Assembly: GCF_003011895.2 (NCBI RefSeq)
Contig: NZ_PXWF02000256.1
Location: forward strand, 1 to 36,985
Direction: 5' to 3'
Length of the DNA stretch: 36,985 nucleotides
Origin: Massilia glaciei
GTDB taxonomy: Bacteria; Pseudomonadota; Gammaproteobacteria; Burkholderiales; Burkholderiaceae_D
Below are positions 1 to 8,081 of the stretch, one piece after another. Both the position numbers and the translations under genes were made by a program. How positions within the stretch are numbered: the first letter of the stretch is position 1; the number at the start of each line of letters is the position of its first letter. The notes below the pieces were generated by a model, which did not search any database, was not told the DNA's origin, and worked only from the letters and a program-made list of their open reading frames with translations.

Positions 1-1323
1 CAGCCGGGCGCCGGCACCACGAGCGCGCGCAGGGCCCGCCCCGGCCCCGGCGCGAACGCGGCGGCGCGTCCGACCCGGGCGTCGGCGAGCAGGCATTCCT
101 CGAGCGCCTGCGGGCACAGCCAGCGCCCGGCCTCGGTCCACCCCTCGGCGGCGCGCGACAAAAAGCGCAGGCCGGCGCCGTCCGGCGCGAACACGTCGCC
201 CGTCTCGAACGGCACGTCGGGGGCGTCCAGCCGTGCGCTGTCGCCGTCGAGCAGGTAGCCGAGCATCATGGTCCCGCGCGCCGGCCAGCCTGGTCTCCTC
301 GTAGATGTAGCCCGCCACCCGCACCAGGCCCGGCCCGCCTTGCCGGCTCTCCGACAGGTAGGGCGCGAACATCTCGGCGCCGCCGACCGTGTCGAGCACG
401 CGCGCGCCCGCGCCAGAGAGCTGCTGCCAGCGGTGGCGCGTGGGCGCGTGCAGGCGCTCGCCGCCGCACAGCGTCAGCGCCAGGCTCGACAGGTCGTGGC
501 GCCGCGCGCCCGCCAGCATCAGGTGCAGCTGGGCCGGCGTGGCCAGCAGCACGCTGGCGGCCTCGCGTCCGATGGTCTCGAGCAGCTGGTCCGGCCCGCG
601 CCAACCGGGCAGCAGGATCGCGGCCGCGCCGGCGGCCAGCGCCACATGCACCGCCCGCAGGCCCCCGGGCCGGCTCGGCGCGGCGGTGCCGAGCACGCGG
701 TCGGCGCGCCGGACCTGCCACAGCGGGGCGCCCACGGTGCGTTCAAACTCCCAGAACGACCGGTGCGCATGCACGCACAGGCTGGGACGTTCGCCGCCGC
801 CGCCCGCCTGCACCAGCGCCGGGCGCCAGTCGAAGGCGCCGGCGTAGGGGCCCGGCGGCGTCCGCTCCGGCCCCGGCGCCGGCGCCGTCACGGGCGGGGA
901 GGCGAGCCACGCGGCGACCGGCCGGAACGGCGCGCCCGCCGGGCTGCCCGGGCGGGCGTCGTGCAGCACCAGTTCGGGGTCGAACGCCGCCCACAGGCGG
1001 CCCAGCTGGTCGGCCGGCAGCGCCGGATCGACCAGCAGCGGCAGGTGGCCGGCGCGCATCGCCGCCAGCCAGTGGCACACGGTCTCGAGCGTGGCGGCGC
1101 CGACCAGCGCGATGCGGCGCGGGGTGCGGCTGCCGGCCAGCGACAGCGCCAGGTCGTGCCCGATGGCCACGCTGAGCGCCTGCAGCTGGCGGTAGCTCAG
1201 GGTGCGCGGCGCGCCGGCGCCGTGTTCGACCAGCGCCGGCGCGCCGCCGTGGCCGGCGCGCACGTGGCGGTCGAGCAGCAGCTCGAGGCAGCCGGCCCAG
1301 GCCGGCGTCGGCGCCGGCCCCAT
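1..1323 (-). pseudogene. Adenylate-forming (benzoate-CoA-ligase-like) protein, partial, frameshifted
   Basis: The start is ATG at 1323, overlapping the stop of the upstream ligase gene as ATGA, so the two are translationally coupled. The 3' end lies beyond the window. The layout follows AMP-dependent CoA ligases of the benzoate-CoA ligase type: an N-terminal half, then DTVGGAEMFAPYLSE (matching the family's GSTE region), then TMMLGYLL and FETGDVF. Two things are wrong. The loop that should read SSGxTGxPKG is replaced by VQAGGGERPSL (about residues 172-182), directly before the still-recognisable VHAH, so the ATP-phosphate-binding lysine and glycines are gone. Near 271-276 the homology also moves to another frame; dropping one G of the GGG there restores it. 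Both frames stay open to the edge. It may be a sequencing error, a pseudogene or a non-catalytic partner. I did not identify a substrate. Confidence 0.6.
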
Positions 1324-3107
1324 CAGACCGTTTGGCGGCCGGCGTGGGGCGCCAGCCGGTGCTGGCGCGAGCCGATGCGGGCGATCTCGCTGTAGGTCTC
1401 GCGCAGGCAGCGCTTGAGCGTCTTGCCGGTGGCGCCGAGCGGGAAGTCGTCGAGCCCGATGACCCACAGGAACAGGAGCTGCTCGCGCGGCGCCAGCTGC
1501 GCGTTGAGGCCGGCCAGCAGGATCGACGGCGGCAACCGCGGCGCGTCCGGGCGCAGCGCCAGCACCGCGGCCGGCAGGTCGAAGCCCTGCTCGTCGCGCA
1601 GGCCGAACACGCTCACCTCGAGCACGCCCGGGGCGCACAGCACGGCTTCCTCGATCGGCAGGGTGTGGACGATGCCGAGGCGGGTGTGCATGGCGTCCTC
1701 CTCGCGGTCTAGGTGGCTCAGTTCGCCGTCGCGCTCGCGCCGCACCAGGTCGCCCGTGAACCACCAACCGTCGCGGCTGGCCCCGAACAGCGTCCCGTGC
1801 GCGTTCCAGTAGCCGGCGAACAGGCACGGGCCCTTGATCATGAGGCGCCCCGCGGTCCCGCGCGCGACCGGGGCGCCGGCGGCGTCGACGATCTTGAGGC
1901 GCGGCCCGAGCGGGGTGCCGCGCCCGACCCGGCGCCCGAAGCGCGCGGTCCACGGCGTGACGATGCGCAGCAGCGCGGCGATGCCCACTTCGCTCGAGCC
2001 GAGGCCGGCGATGAACAAGGCGCCCGGCAGCGGGATGCCGAGGTCGCGGAAGAAGCGGCCCTTGGCGCGGAACGCGCGCTGGTGCACCGCGTGGCTGGCG
2101 TCGCCGATGGTGGCCCAGATGCGCACGCTGTCGAAGCGGCACGCGTCCGAGCCGTGCGCGGTCAGCCGGGTGTAGGTCGAGGGGAAGGCGAAGAACAGGC
2201 TGGGGCGGCGCCGCGCCAGCGTGTCGAGGATGCTGCGCGGGTCGCCGTCGAGGTTGAGCACGCAGGGCAGCCCCATCATCAGCATGCCGTACAGGTACAG
2301 CTGCGCCACCTGGTGGCTCAGCGGCACCGCCAGCAGCGCCGTGTCGCGGCGCGACACGAAGTTGAGCAGCAGGGCCGAGCGCAGCGCCTCGACCAGCGCG
2401 CGCGAGTGCAGGATCACGCCCTTGGGCACGCCCGTTGTGCCGGAGGTGTGCACCAGGTAGACCGGGTCGTCGGCGCCGCGCGGCTGCGGCGCCACCGGCG
2501 GCAGTCCGAGCGCGAGCAGGGCGGGCAGGCTCAGGGTCTGGGCCGGGTTGGCGCGCCCGTGCGCGGCCGGGGCGTCGGTGATGACGACCTTGCCGACGCT
2601 GGCGGGCGGCTCGACCCCGGGGTTCTGGAACAGGCGCGTGTAGCCGGCCAGGTCGGTCACCAGCACGCGCGCGCCGATGCTCTCGAGGTAGCGCGCCGCG
2701 ACCGCCGGCGCCAGATCGCCGTTGACGGGCGCGGCGATGGCGCCGGCGCGGATCGCCGAGGCCGAGAACAGGAACAGGTCGAACTGGTTGGCCTTGTACA
2801 GCGCCAGGCGCTCGTTGTGGCGCACCTCGAGCAGGCTCCACACCGCCGCCAGCCGCGCGCAGCTGTCCTCGACCTGGCGCGCCGACCATTGGTCCGAGCC
2901 GGGGCCGGCCCAGTCGAGCGGGTGTTGCAGGCTGATCAAGGGGCGCGCGCCGTAGCGCCGGCTCGCCTGTTGCAGCACCCCCGACAGGTCGGCCGGAATG
3001 CGCACCAGCAGCGCCAGGCGCTGGGCGAAGCCAAGGCGCGCCAGCGCGAAGGCGAGGTAGGCCAGCGCGGCGGCCGCGAGCGCGGCGGCGAGCAGGGCCG
3101 GCGTCAC
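1323..3107 (-). CDS. AMP-dependent acyl-CoA synthetase/ligase with N-terminal membrane segment
   Basis: 594 aa. It is expected to activate a carboxylic acid as acyl-adenylate and pass it to CoA or a carrier protein. Seen: a hydrophobic N-terminus (about residues 3-22), the phosphate loop TSGTTGVPKG at 221-230, WWFTGDL with its Asp at 453, and the C-terminal catalytic Lys 562 in TGKTLKR. All core motifs are intact, so it should be active. The start is GTG at 3107, sharing GTGA with the stop of the SDR gene; longer reading in this frame only runs antiparallel through the SDR gene. The next gene starts on this gene's stop (ATGA). The N-terminal anchor and length recall very-long-chain or FATP-like ligases, but the substrate cannot be read from sequence. 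The operon implies action on the same substrate as the SDR. Confidence 0.85.
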   Translation of the reverse strand: MTPALLAAALAAAALAYLAFALARLGFAQRLALLVRIPADLSGVLQQASRRYGARPLISLQHPLDWAGPGSDQWSARQVEDSCARLAAVWSLLEVRHNERLALYKANQFDLFLFSASAIRAGAIAAPVNGDLAPAVAARYLESIGARVLVTDLAGYTRLFQNPGVEPPASVGKVVITDAPAAHGRANPAQTLSLPALLALGLPPVAPQPRGADDPVYLVHTSGTTGVPKGVILHSRALVEALRSALLLNFVSRRDTALLAVPLSHQVAQLYLYGMLMMGLPCVLNLDGDPRSILDTLARRRPSLFFAFPSTYTRLTAHGSDACRFDSVRIWATIGDASHAVHQRAFRAKGRFFRDLGIPLPGALFIAGLGSSEVGIAALLRIVTPWTARFGRRVGRGTPLGPRLKIVDAAGAPVARGTAGRLMIKGPCLFAGYWNAHGTLFGASRDGWWFTGDLVRRERDGELSHLDREEDAMHTRLGIVHTLPIEEAVLCAPGVLEVSVFGLRDEQGFDLPAAVLALRPDAPRLPPSILLAGLNAQLAPREQLLFLWVIGLDDFPLGATGKTLKRCLRETYSEIARIGSRQHRLAPHAGRQTV

Positions 3108-4210
3108 GGGGCCGCCTCGGCGTCCGGATTTCGGTCCGGATACTGTTCCGCGTGCTGGTGCAGGTAGGCCGCGACCAGGCGCCGCCACTGGACCAGCGTG
3201 AGCGGGTCCGGCGGCGCGCGCCCCAGCGCCCGGTCGAGCGCCCCGCGCGCGAAGCGCCACTGCGTGTTCGCGTACGGCGCGGCGGGCGCGGTGGCGCGCG
3301 CGAATTGCAGCTCGGCCGCGCCAAGCGGCGCGCCGTAGGCGAGCGTGACGCCGTAGGCGCGCGCCATGCAGCCGAGCAGTTCGGCCGTGGTCGGGCCCAT
3401 CCCGCCGCTGCAGTGGAACACCTCGAACGGGGCGCGCGCGCCGGCCTCGCCGCCCAGCGTGAGGGCCAGCGCCTCGGCCGCCAGCTGGTCGATCGTGACC
3501 AGGTCGGGCCGCACCGCCGGGTCGAGCGCGACGTTCAGGCTGGCGTGGCCGCACGCGCGCAGGGCGCGCAGCGCGTCGGCGAACATGTACAGTCCGGCGC
3601 CGCCGCGCCCGGTCCAGCCGCTGTCGCGGTGGCCCACCACGAGCGTGGGCCGCACGATCGTCAGCGGCACCGCGCTGCCCAGGTGCTGCAGGTGGAGCGC
3701 GTGTTCGGCCGCCCATTTGGTGATCAGGTGCGGCTCGCCCAGCCTGCCCGCGCCCGGCAGCCGCTCGGCCACCGCGCCGCCGCGCGCGCATGCCACGTAG
3801 GCCGAGGACAGGTGGTAGAAGCGGCGCAGCGCGCCGCCGCGGCGCCCGAGCAGCGTGAACAGGCCGACGTTGGCGCCGACGTTGACGTCGAAGGCGGCGC
3901 CGAGCTTGCCCGGCGAGCTGCTCATTTCGGCGCAGCAGTGCCAGGCGTGGGTGACGCCGTCCAGCAGCGCGGCCGGCAGGCAGTGTTCGAGGTCGGAGAA
4001 GTCGACGTTGACGACCTCGGGCAGGGCGCCCTGCAGCGCCGCCGGCGCCAGCCCGAAGCCGTGGGCGGCGGCGCCGATCGCCGTTTCCGTGCGCTCGCCC
4101 GCGGGGTCGTCGCGCGACACGGCCACCACCGCCACATTGCGTGCCAGGAAACATGCCGCGAGCGCGCCGCCGATCTGGCCGGTGGCGCCGGTGATGAGTA
4201 TTTTGTTCAC
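3104..4210 (-). CDS. Thioester-reductase-like extended SDR (NAD(P)-binding)
   Basis: 368 aa, first gene of the operon. The start is GTG at 4210, chosen because GGAGG lies 6 nt upstream and the Rossmann motif follows at once (KILITGATGQIGG, residues 3-15). Also seen: HLSSAYV with Ser135-Ser136 and Tyr138, and TKWAAEHAL, the region that holds the YxxxK active site in NAD_binding_4 (thioester or fatty-acyl-CoA reductase) and epimerase-type SDRs. Here the tetrad reads His161-L-I-T-Lys165, so the catalytic Tyr appears to be His. Fold and family are fairly clear. The reaction, perhaps reduction of an acyl-thioester made by the adjacent ligases, is inference and the Tyr replacement makes it uncertain. 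The gene ends in a GTGA overlap with the ligase gene. Confidence 0.75.
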   Translation of the reverse strand: MNKILITGATGQIGGALAACFLARNVAVVAVSRDDPAGERTETAIGAAAHGFGLAPAALQGALPEVVNVDFSDLEHCLPAALLDGVTHAWHCCAEMSSSPGKLGAAFDVNVGANVGLFTLLGRRGGALRRFYHLSSAYVACARGGAVAERLPGAGRLGEPHLITKWAAEHALHLQHLGSAVPLTIVRPTLVVGHRDSGWTGRGGAGLYMFADALRALRACGHASLNVALDPAVRPDLVTIDQLAAEALALTLGGEAGARAPFEVFHCSGGMGPTTAELLGCMARAYGVTLAYGAPLGAAELQFARATAPAAPYANTQWRFARGALDRALGRAPPDPLTLVQWRRLVAAYLHQHAEQYPDRNPDAEAAP

Positions 4211-4556
4211 GTTTTGCCTCCCGCCGCCGAAAAAATAACGAAAAAATAAGGCGTGCACCGCGCTGGTCCGTGCGCCGACATTAGGGCGAAACGGGGGGGA
4301 GGGTAAGCTCCCTGAATGTGGCATTGCGGAAACGCGAAAAAGCTGCTATTAAACAAGTATGGGCATCCCGTTCTGCGCCCCGCGCGTGTTGCAGATCGTG
4401 CCTACTTACGTTGGAGACAACAATTTTGTGCGCCACCTCAATAATCTGTTATCCTTTCGTGCAACACAGTTGATATTTTGTATAGATAAATCACCCAAGC
4501 ACCAGGTGCGGCAGGTGTCCGGTCACCTTTTGTAGTCTTACTGTTGAGAATCGGCC
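4211..4556. other. Divergent intergenic region, AT-rich, probable promoters
   Basis: These 346 bases separate the minus-strand ligase operon from the plus-strand DUF2726 gene, so both should be transcribed from here. The stretch 4440-4500 (around TTGATATTTTGTATAGATAA) is far more AT-rich than its surroundings and may hold the promoter of the DUF2726 gene, but I cannot place -35 and -10 boxes with good spacing. No gene is seen. Confidence 0.35.
4217..4221 (-). promoter_or_regulatory. Shine-Dalgarno site deciding the GTG start of the SDR gene
   Basis: The minus strand reads GGAGG, then six bases, then GTG AAC AAA ATA. This settles the start at 4210; an upstream in-frame ATG at 4324 would add 38 residues with no family character. 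Confidence 0.7.
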
Positions 4557-5411
4557 ATGTTTTCTCGCTTGCTTAAAAGAAATAACGAAGCCCCGGTCTA
4601 CGAAAAGCGCTCGCTCTTGAAGAAGGACGAGATGGCGTTCTACGGCCGGCTGCGCCGCGTGCTGCCGAAGTGCTATATATTCCCCGACATCGAACTGGGG
4701 TCCCTGGTGCGCTCGGCCAGCACAGACCCGCGCAAGTACCGCCTCGAGTGCGACCATTTGCAAGGCCGCAAGGTCGACTTCGCCGTGTTCGATTCGGCGC
4801 TGCGGCTGCTGTGCGTGATCGAATTCCGCGTGCCGGCCGACCCGGCCGCCGAAACCACGCCCAACGAGGCGTTCTTCAAGAGCGCCGGGGTGCCGTATTT
4901 TTCCTGGAACCGGGAGACGCCGCCGACCTCCGACCAGCTGCTGCGCTCGCTTTCGTCGTTCACCAGGATGGAGGCGCCCAAGCTCGACACCGAGGCCAAC
5001 CACACCATCCTGGGCGAGGCGCCGGACGCCGAGCCGCCGGCGGCCGAGGCGGCCCCGCGGGCGGGCGGCGCGCGCGCAGAGCCCGCGCGCGCCGCCGCGC
5101 CCGAGCCGGCGCCCAAGCGCACCAACCAGTTCGCCCTGACCGAGGACGTGCTGGTCGAGCTCACGCCGCACGGCCACATCCGCACCCGCTATCCGCACAT
5201 CTGGCAGCGCATGGTGCGCGTGTTGCACGACCCCAAGCGGCTCGAGCAGTACCTGGCCTCGCTCTCGCTGCAGGACCGGGCCGGGGTGCGCGCCGGCTTC
5301 CCGCCCGATGTGCTCATCGAGATCGCCGACATCCTTGGCGCCAACGACGCCATGGTGCAGATCTCGCGCTCGCGCCCGACCAGCTGGAACGCCACCTTCG
5401 TGAACCGCTAG
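4557..5411 (+). CDS. DUF2726 domain-containing protein
   Basis: 284 aa. The N-terminal half (about residues 19-125) has the DUF2726 pattern: LLKKDEMAFYGRLRRVLP, then KVDFAVFD and LLCVIEFRVP, ending in a predicted-intermediate FFKSAGVPYFSW. DUF2726 is thought to be related to PD-(D/E)xK nuclease-like folds, but its function is unknown. An Ala/Pro/Glu-rich linker follows (about 158-185), then a C-terminal region of about 95 residues that I do not recognise. No signal peptide or membrane segment is present. The start at 4557 is the only Met before the domain; no strong Shine-Dalgarno is seen. The gene is monocistronic, divergent from the ligase operon, and followed 28 bases later by a tandem repeat array. 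Confidence 0.75.
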   Translation: MFSRLLKRNNEAPVYEKRSLLKKDEMAFYGRLRRVLPKCYIFPDIELGSLVRSASTDPRKYRLECDHLQGRKVDFAVFDSALRLLCVIEFRVPADPAAETTPNEAFFKSAGVPYFSWNRETPPTSDQLLRSLSSFTRMEAPKLDTEANHTILGEAPDAEPPAAEAAPRAGGARAEPARAAAPEPAPKRTNQFALTEDVLVELTPHGHIRTRYPHIWQRMVRVLHDPKRLEQYLASLSLQDRAGVRAGFPPDVLIEIADILGANDAMVQISRSRPTSWNATFVNR

Positions 5412-5439
5412 CGCGGCCGGCGCGCCGCCGTGCCGCCCT

Positions 5440-5545
5440 TGCGCCGTAACCCCTTGCGCCGTAACCCCCTGCGCCGTAACCCCTTGCGCCGTAACCCCCT
5501 TGCGCCGTACCCCCTGCGCCGTAACCCCCTTGCGCCGTGACCCCC
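5440..5545. repeat. Tandem array of a 15-bp unit (TGCGCCGTAACCCC)
   Basis: Seven copies of TGCGCCGTAA or a one-base variant begin at 5440, 5455, 5470, 5485, 5501, 5515 and 5531, so the period is 15 with slips of one base. The array is intergenic, between the DUF2726 stop and the sensor kinase start. It looks like a slippage-prone minisatellite. Confidence 0.9.
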
Positions 5546-5669
5546 GTCCGCCGCGCCGCGCGTCCGCCGCGCCGCGCGCGAATCGCGTTGCCGCGTCCGC
5601 TTTGACGCCTGTATCATGTACGGCGCACACGCGTTCCCGATCCCGCAAAGCGAGCCGCCCCCCGATGCG

Positions 5670-7955
5670 ATGAAAATTAAAAAATACCTGTATGACCGCG
5701 GCGTCGGCGCCTCCCTCGCGCTCGCGTTCTCGCTGCTGTCGGTGTTGCTGACGGTGGTCTTCGGCGAACTGGTCGGGGTGGCCGCGACCGAGCAGGTCAA
5801 GGCGAGCATCGGCAACGGCCTGGCCGAGCTGGCGGTCCACACCGCCGACAAGCTCGACCGCGGCATGTTCGAGCGCCACCGCGAAATGCGGCTGATGTCC
5901 GAGCGCGAGGCGCTGGTCTCGCCCGCGCGCTCGCCGGCGTCGCGCCGGCGCGCGCTCGAGTCGCTCCAGCGCACCTATCCCTACTACGCCTGGATCGGCA
6001 CCGCCGCCACCGACGGCACCGTGCAAACGGCCACCGGCGGCATGCTCGAGGGTGTCGACGTCAGCGCGCGCCCGTGGTTCGGCAACGCGCTGCGCGGCGT
6101 GCACCTGGGCGACGTGCGCGAGGCGTCGCTGCTGGCGCGCCTGCTGCCGGCCGACCGCGCCGAGCCGCGCCGGTTCGTCGACGTCGCCATCCCCTACGGC
6201 GGCAGCCCGGGCGCGCCGGCCGGCGTGCTCGGGGCCCAGCTGTCGTGGGACTGGGCGGCCGACATCGCGCGCTCGGTCAACCACGACGGCGCCGCGCGCA
6301 AGCGGGTCGAGGCGATCATCGTCAGCCGCGGCGGCGAGGTCCTGCTCGGGCCGCCCGAATGGCAGGGGCGCACGCTCGGGCTGGCCAGCCTCGCGGCGGC
6401 CCGCGCCGGCCCCGGCTTCCTGCTCGAGCGCTGGCCCGGCGATGGCAGCTACCTGGTCGGCTACGCCAGGGGCGCCGGCCACCAGTCGTTCGCGGGGCTG
6501 GGCTGGACCGTGCTGGTGCGCCAGAACGCCGAGGACGCCTACCGCCCGGTGCGGTTGATCAAGCGGCAGGTGCTGTGGGCGGGGATCGGGATGGCGCTGC
6601 TGTTCTCGCTGCTCGGGCTGCTCGCGGCGCGCCGCATCACCAGCCCTTTGAGCGCGCTCACGCGCGCGGCGCGCCGGATCCAGGACCAGGACGAGATCAG
6701 GCTGCTGCCCGAGAGGGCCGGCTACTACGAGGTCGACGTGCTCACCGACGCCTTCAACTCCCTGATCGTCGACCTGCGCCACAAGGGCGAGGCGCTCAAC
6801 GAACTGAACCAGAGCCTGGAGCGGCGCGTGGCCGAGCGCACGGGCGAGCTCGAGCGCGCGGTGCAACTGATCCGCACCAACGAGAACCGGATCGAGACCA
6901 TCATCCAGTCCGCGCCCGACGCCTACATCGCGGTCGACCTCGAGGGCAGGGTGCTCGAATGGAACCGGCTGGCCGAGCAGATGTTCGGCTGGCGCCGGCG
7001 CGACGCGCTCGCCTGCGCGCTCGACGAGCTGATCGTCCCCGAGCGCCACCGCGCCATTTTCCGCGACGGCATCGCCAATTTCGGCACCTTCGACGCCGCC
7101 GGGTTCCTGAACCGGCGCATGGAGTGCCAGGTGGTCAACCGGGCCGGCGACGAGTTCCCGATCGAGGTCACGATCGCGCTGGCGGTGACCGACGACAGCC
7201 ATTTTTTCAGCGCCTTCCTGCACGACATCTCCGAGCGCAAGGAGATCGAGCGCATGAAGAGCGAGTTCGTCTCGACCGTCTCGCACGAGCTGCGCACGCC
7301 GCTGACCTCGATCTACGCCTCGCTGTCGATGCTCATCGACGGCATCGGCGGCGAGTTGAACAAGGACACGGCCACGCTGCTCGGGGTCGCGCACAGCAGT
7401 TGCGAGCGGCTCACCCGGCTCGTCAGCGACGTGCTCGACGTCGAGAAGATCAACAGCGGCCACATGGAGCTGCACCTGCTCGAGCAATCGGTGCCGACGC
7501 TGCTCGAGACGGCGGCCGAGGCGATGCAGGGGTTCGCCGGGCAGCGCGCGGTCAGGCTGGCCGTCACGTGCGAGCCGGGTCTGCGCGCCACGCTCGACCG
7601 CGACCGCATGATCCAGGTGATCACCAACCTGCTCTCGAACGCGGTCAAGTTCTCGCCGGCGGGCGCGACCGTGCGGCTCGACGCGCTCGCCACCGCCGAC
7701 GGCGTGCGGGTGAGCGTGGGCGACGACGGCAGCGGCATCCCCGACAGCTTCCTCGACAGCGTGTTCGAGAAATTCGCGCAGGCCGACAGCAGCGATTCGC
7801 GCCGCCTCGGCGGCACCGGGCTGGGGCTGAGCATCTGCAAGAGCCTCGTCGAGCAGCACGGCGGCACGATCACTTTTGTGACCGCCGTGGGCGAGGGCAC
7901 CACCTTCACGATCGACTTGCCGGCGCGCCCGCCGGCGGGCAACTGGCAGGTCTGA
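5670..7955 (+). CDS. Sensor histidine kinase (Cache-HAMP-PAS-HisKA-HATPase)
   Basis: 761 aa from ATG 5670, an inner-membrane two-component kinase. Order seen: a short Lys-rich N-terminus, TM1 (about 12-36), a periplasmic Cache-like sensor (about 40-295, with PYYAWIGTAATDGTVQTATG and the ARPWF signature), TM2 (about 302-322), HAMP, a short coiled coil, a PAS domain (about 410-515), HisKA with phospho-acceptor His539 in SHELRTPL, then N box (NLLSNAVKF), G1 (DDGSGIP), F (FEKFAQAD) and G2 (GGTGLGLS). All catalytic boxes are intact. An in-frame ATG at 5616 would add 18 residues before the basic/TM start; I prefer 5670, though neither has a good Shine-Dalgarno. It has no receiver of its own. The nearest candidate partner is the response regulator of the convergent exopolysaccharide-like operon. 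Confidence 0.9.
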   Translation: MKIKKYLYDRGVGASLALAFSLLSVLLTVVFGELVGVAATEQVKASIGNGLAELAVHTADKLDRGMFERHREMRLMSEREALVSPARSPASRRRALESLQRTYPYYAWIGTAATDGTVQTATGGMLEGVDVSARPWFGNALRGVHLGDVREASLLARLLPADRAEPRRFVDVAIPYGGSPGAPAGVLGAQLSWDWAADIARSVNHDGAARKRVEAIIVSRGGEVLLGPPEWQGRTLGLASLAAARAGPGFLLERWPGDGSYLVGYARGAGHQSFAGLGWTVLVRQNAEDAYRPVRLIKRQVLWAGIGMALLFSLLGLLAARRITSPLSALTRAARRIQDQDEIRLLPERAGYYEVDVLTDAFNSLIVDLRHKGEALNELNQSLERRVAERTGELERAVQLIRTNENRIETIIQSAPDAYIAVDLEGRVLEWNRLAEQMFGWRRRDALACALDELIVPERHRAIFRDGIANFGTFDAAGFLNRRMECQVVNRAGDEFPIEVTIALAVTDDSHFFSAFLHDISERKEIERMKSEFVSTVSHELRTPLTSIYASLSMLIDGIGGELNKDTATLLGVAHSSCERLTRLVSDVLDVEKINSGHMELHLLEQSVPTLLETAAEAMQGFAGQRAVRLAVTCEPGLRATLDRDRMIQVITNLLSNAVKFSPAGATVRLDALATADGVRVSVGDDGSGIPDSFLDSVFEKFAQADSSDSRRLGGTGLGLSICKSLVEQHGGTITFVTAVGEGTTFTIDLPARPPAGNWQV

Positions 7956-8081
7956 CGGACTGTATACGCCGGGTTGGCTATCGAGCCGCCACCGAGATCG
8001 TGCCGCGGACAACCTGGTTATCGAAACCGACGCCATTGCCGCCCTTGGCAGGAATGGCTTCGCGCGATAGTGGCGCGCCGC

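Noticed and set aside
5440..5545. CRISPR array (also considered at 13558-13683 and 18652-18711)
   Set aside because: Units of 8-16 bases with no unique spacers and no cas genes nearby; these are tandem repeats.
4491..8036. Very long open frame on the minus strand opposite the DUF2726 and sensor kinase genes
   Set aside because: It is His/Arg/Ala/Val-rich low-complexity translation antisense to two clear protein families; long antisense frames are expected at this GC content.
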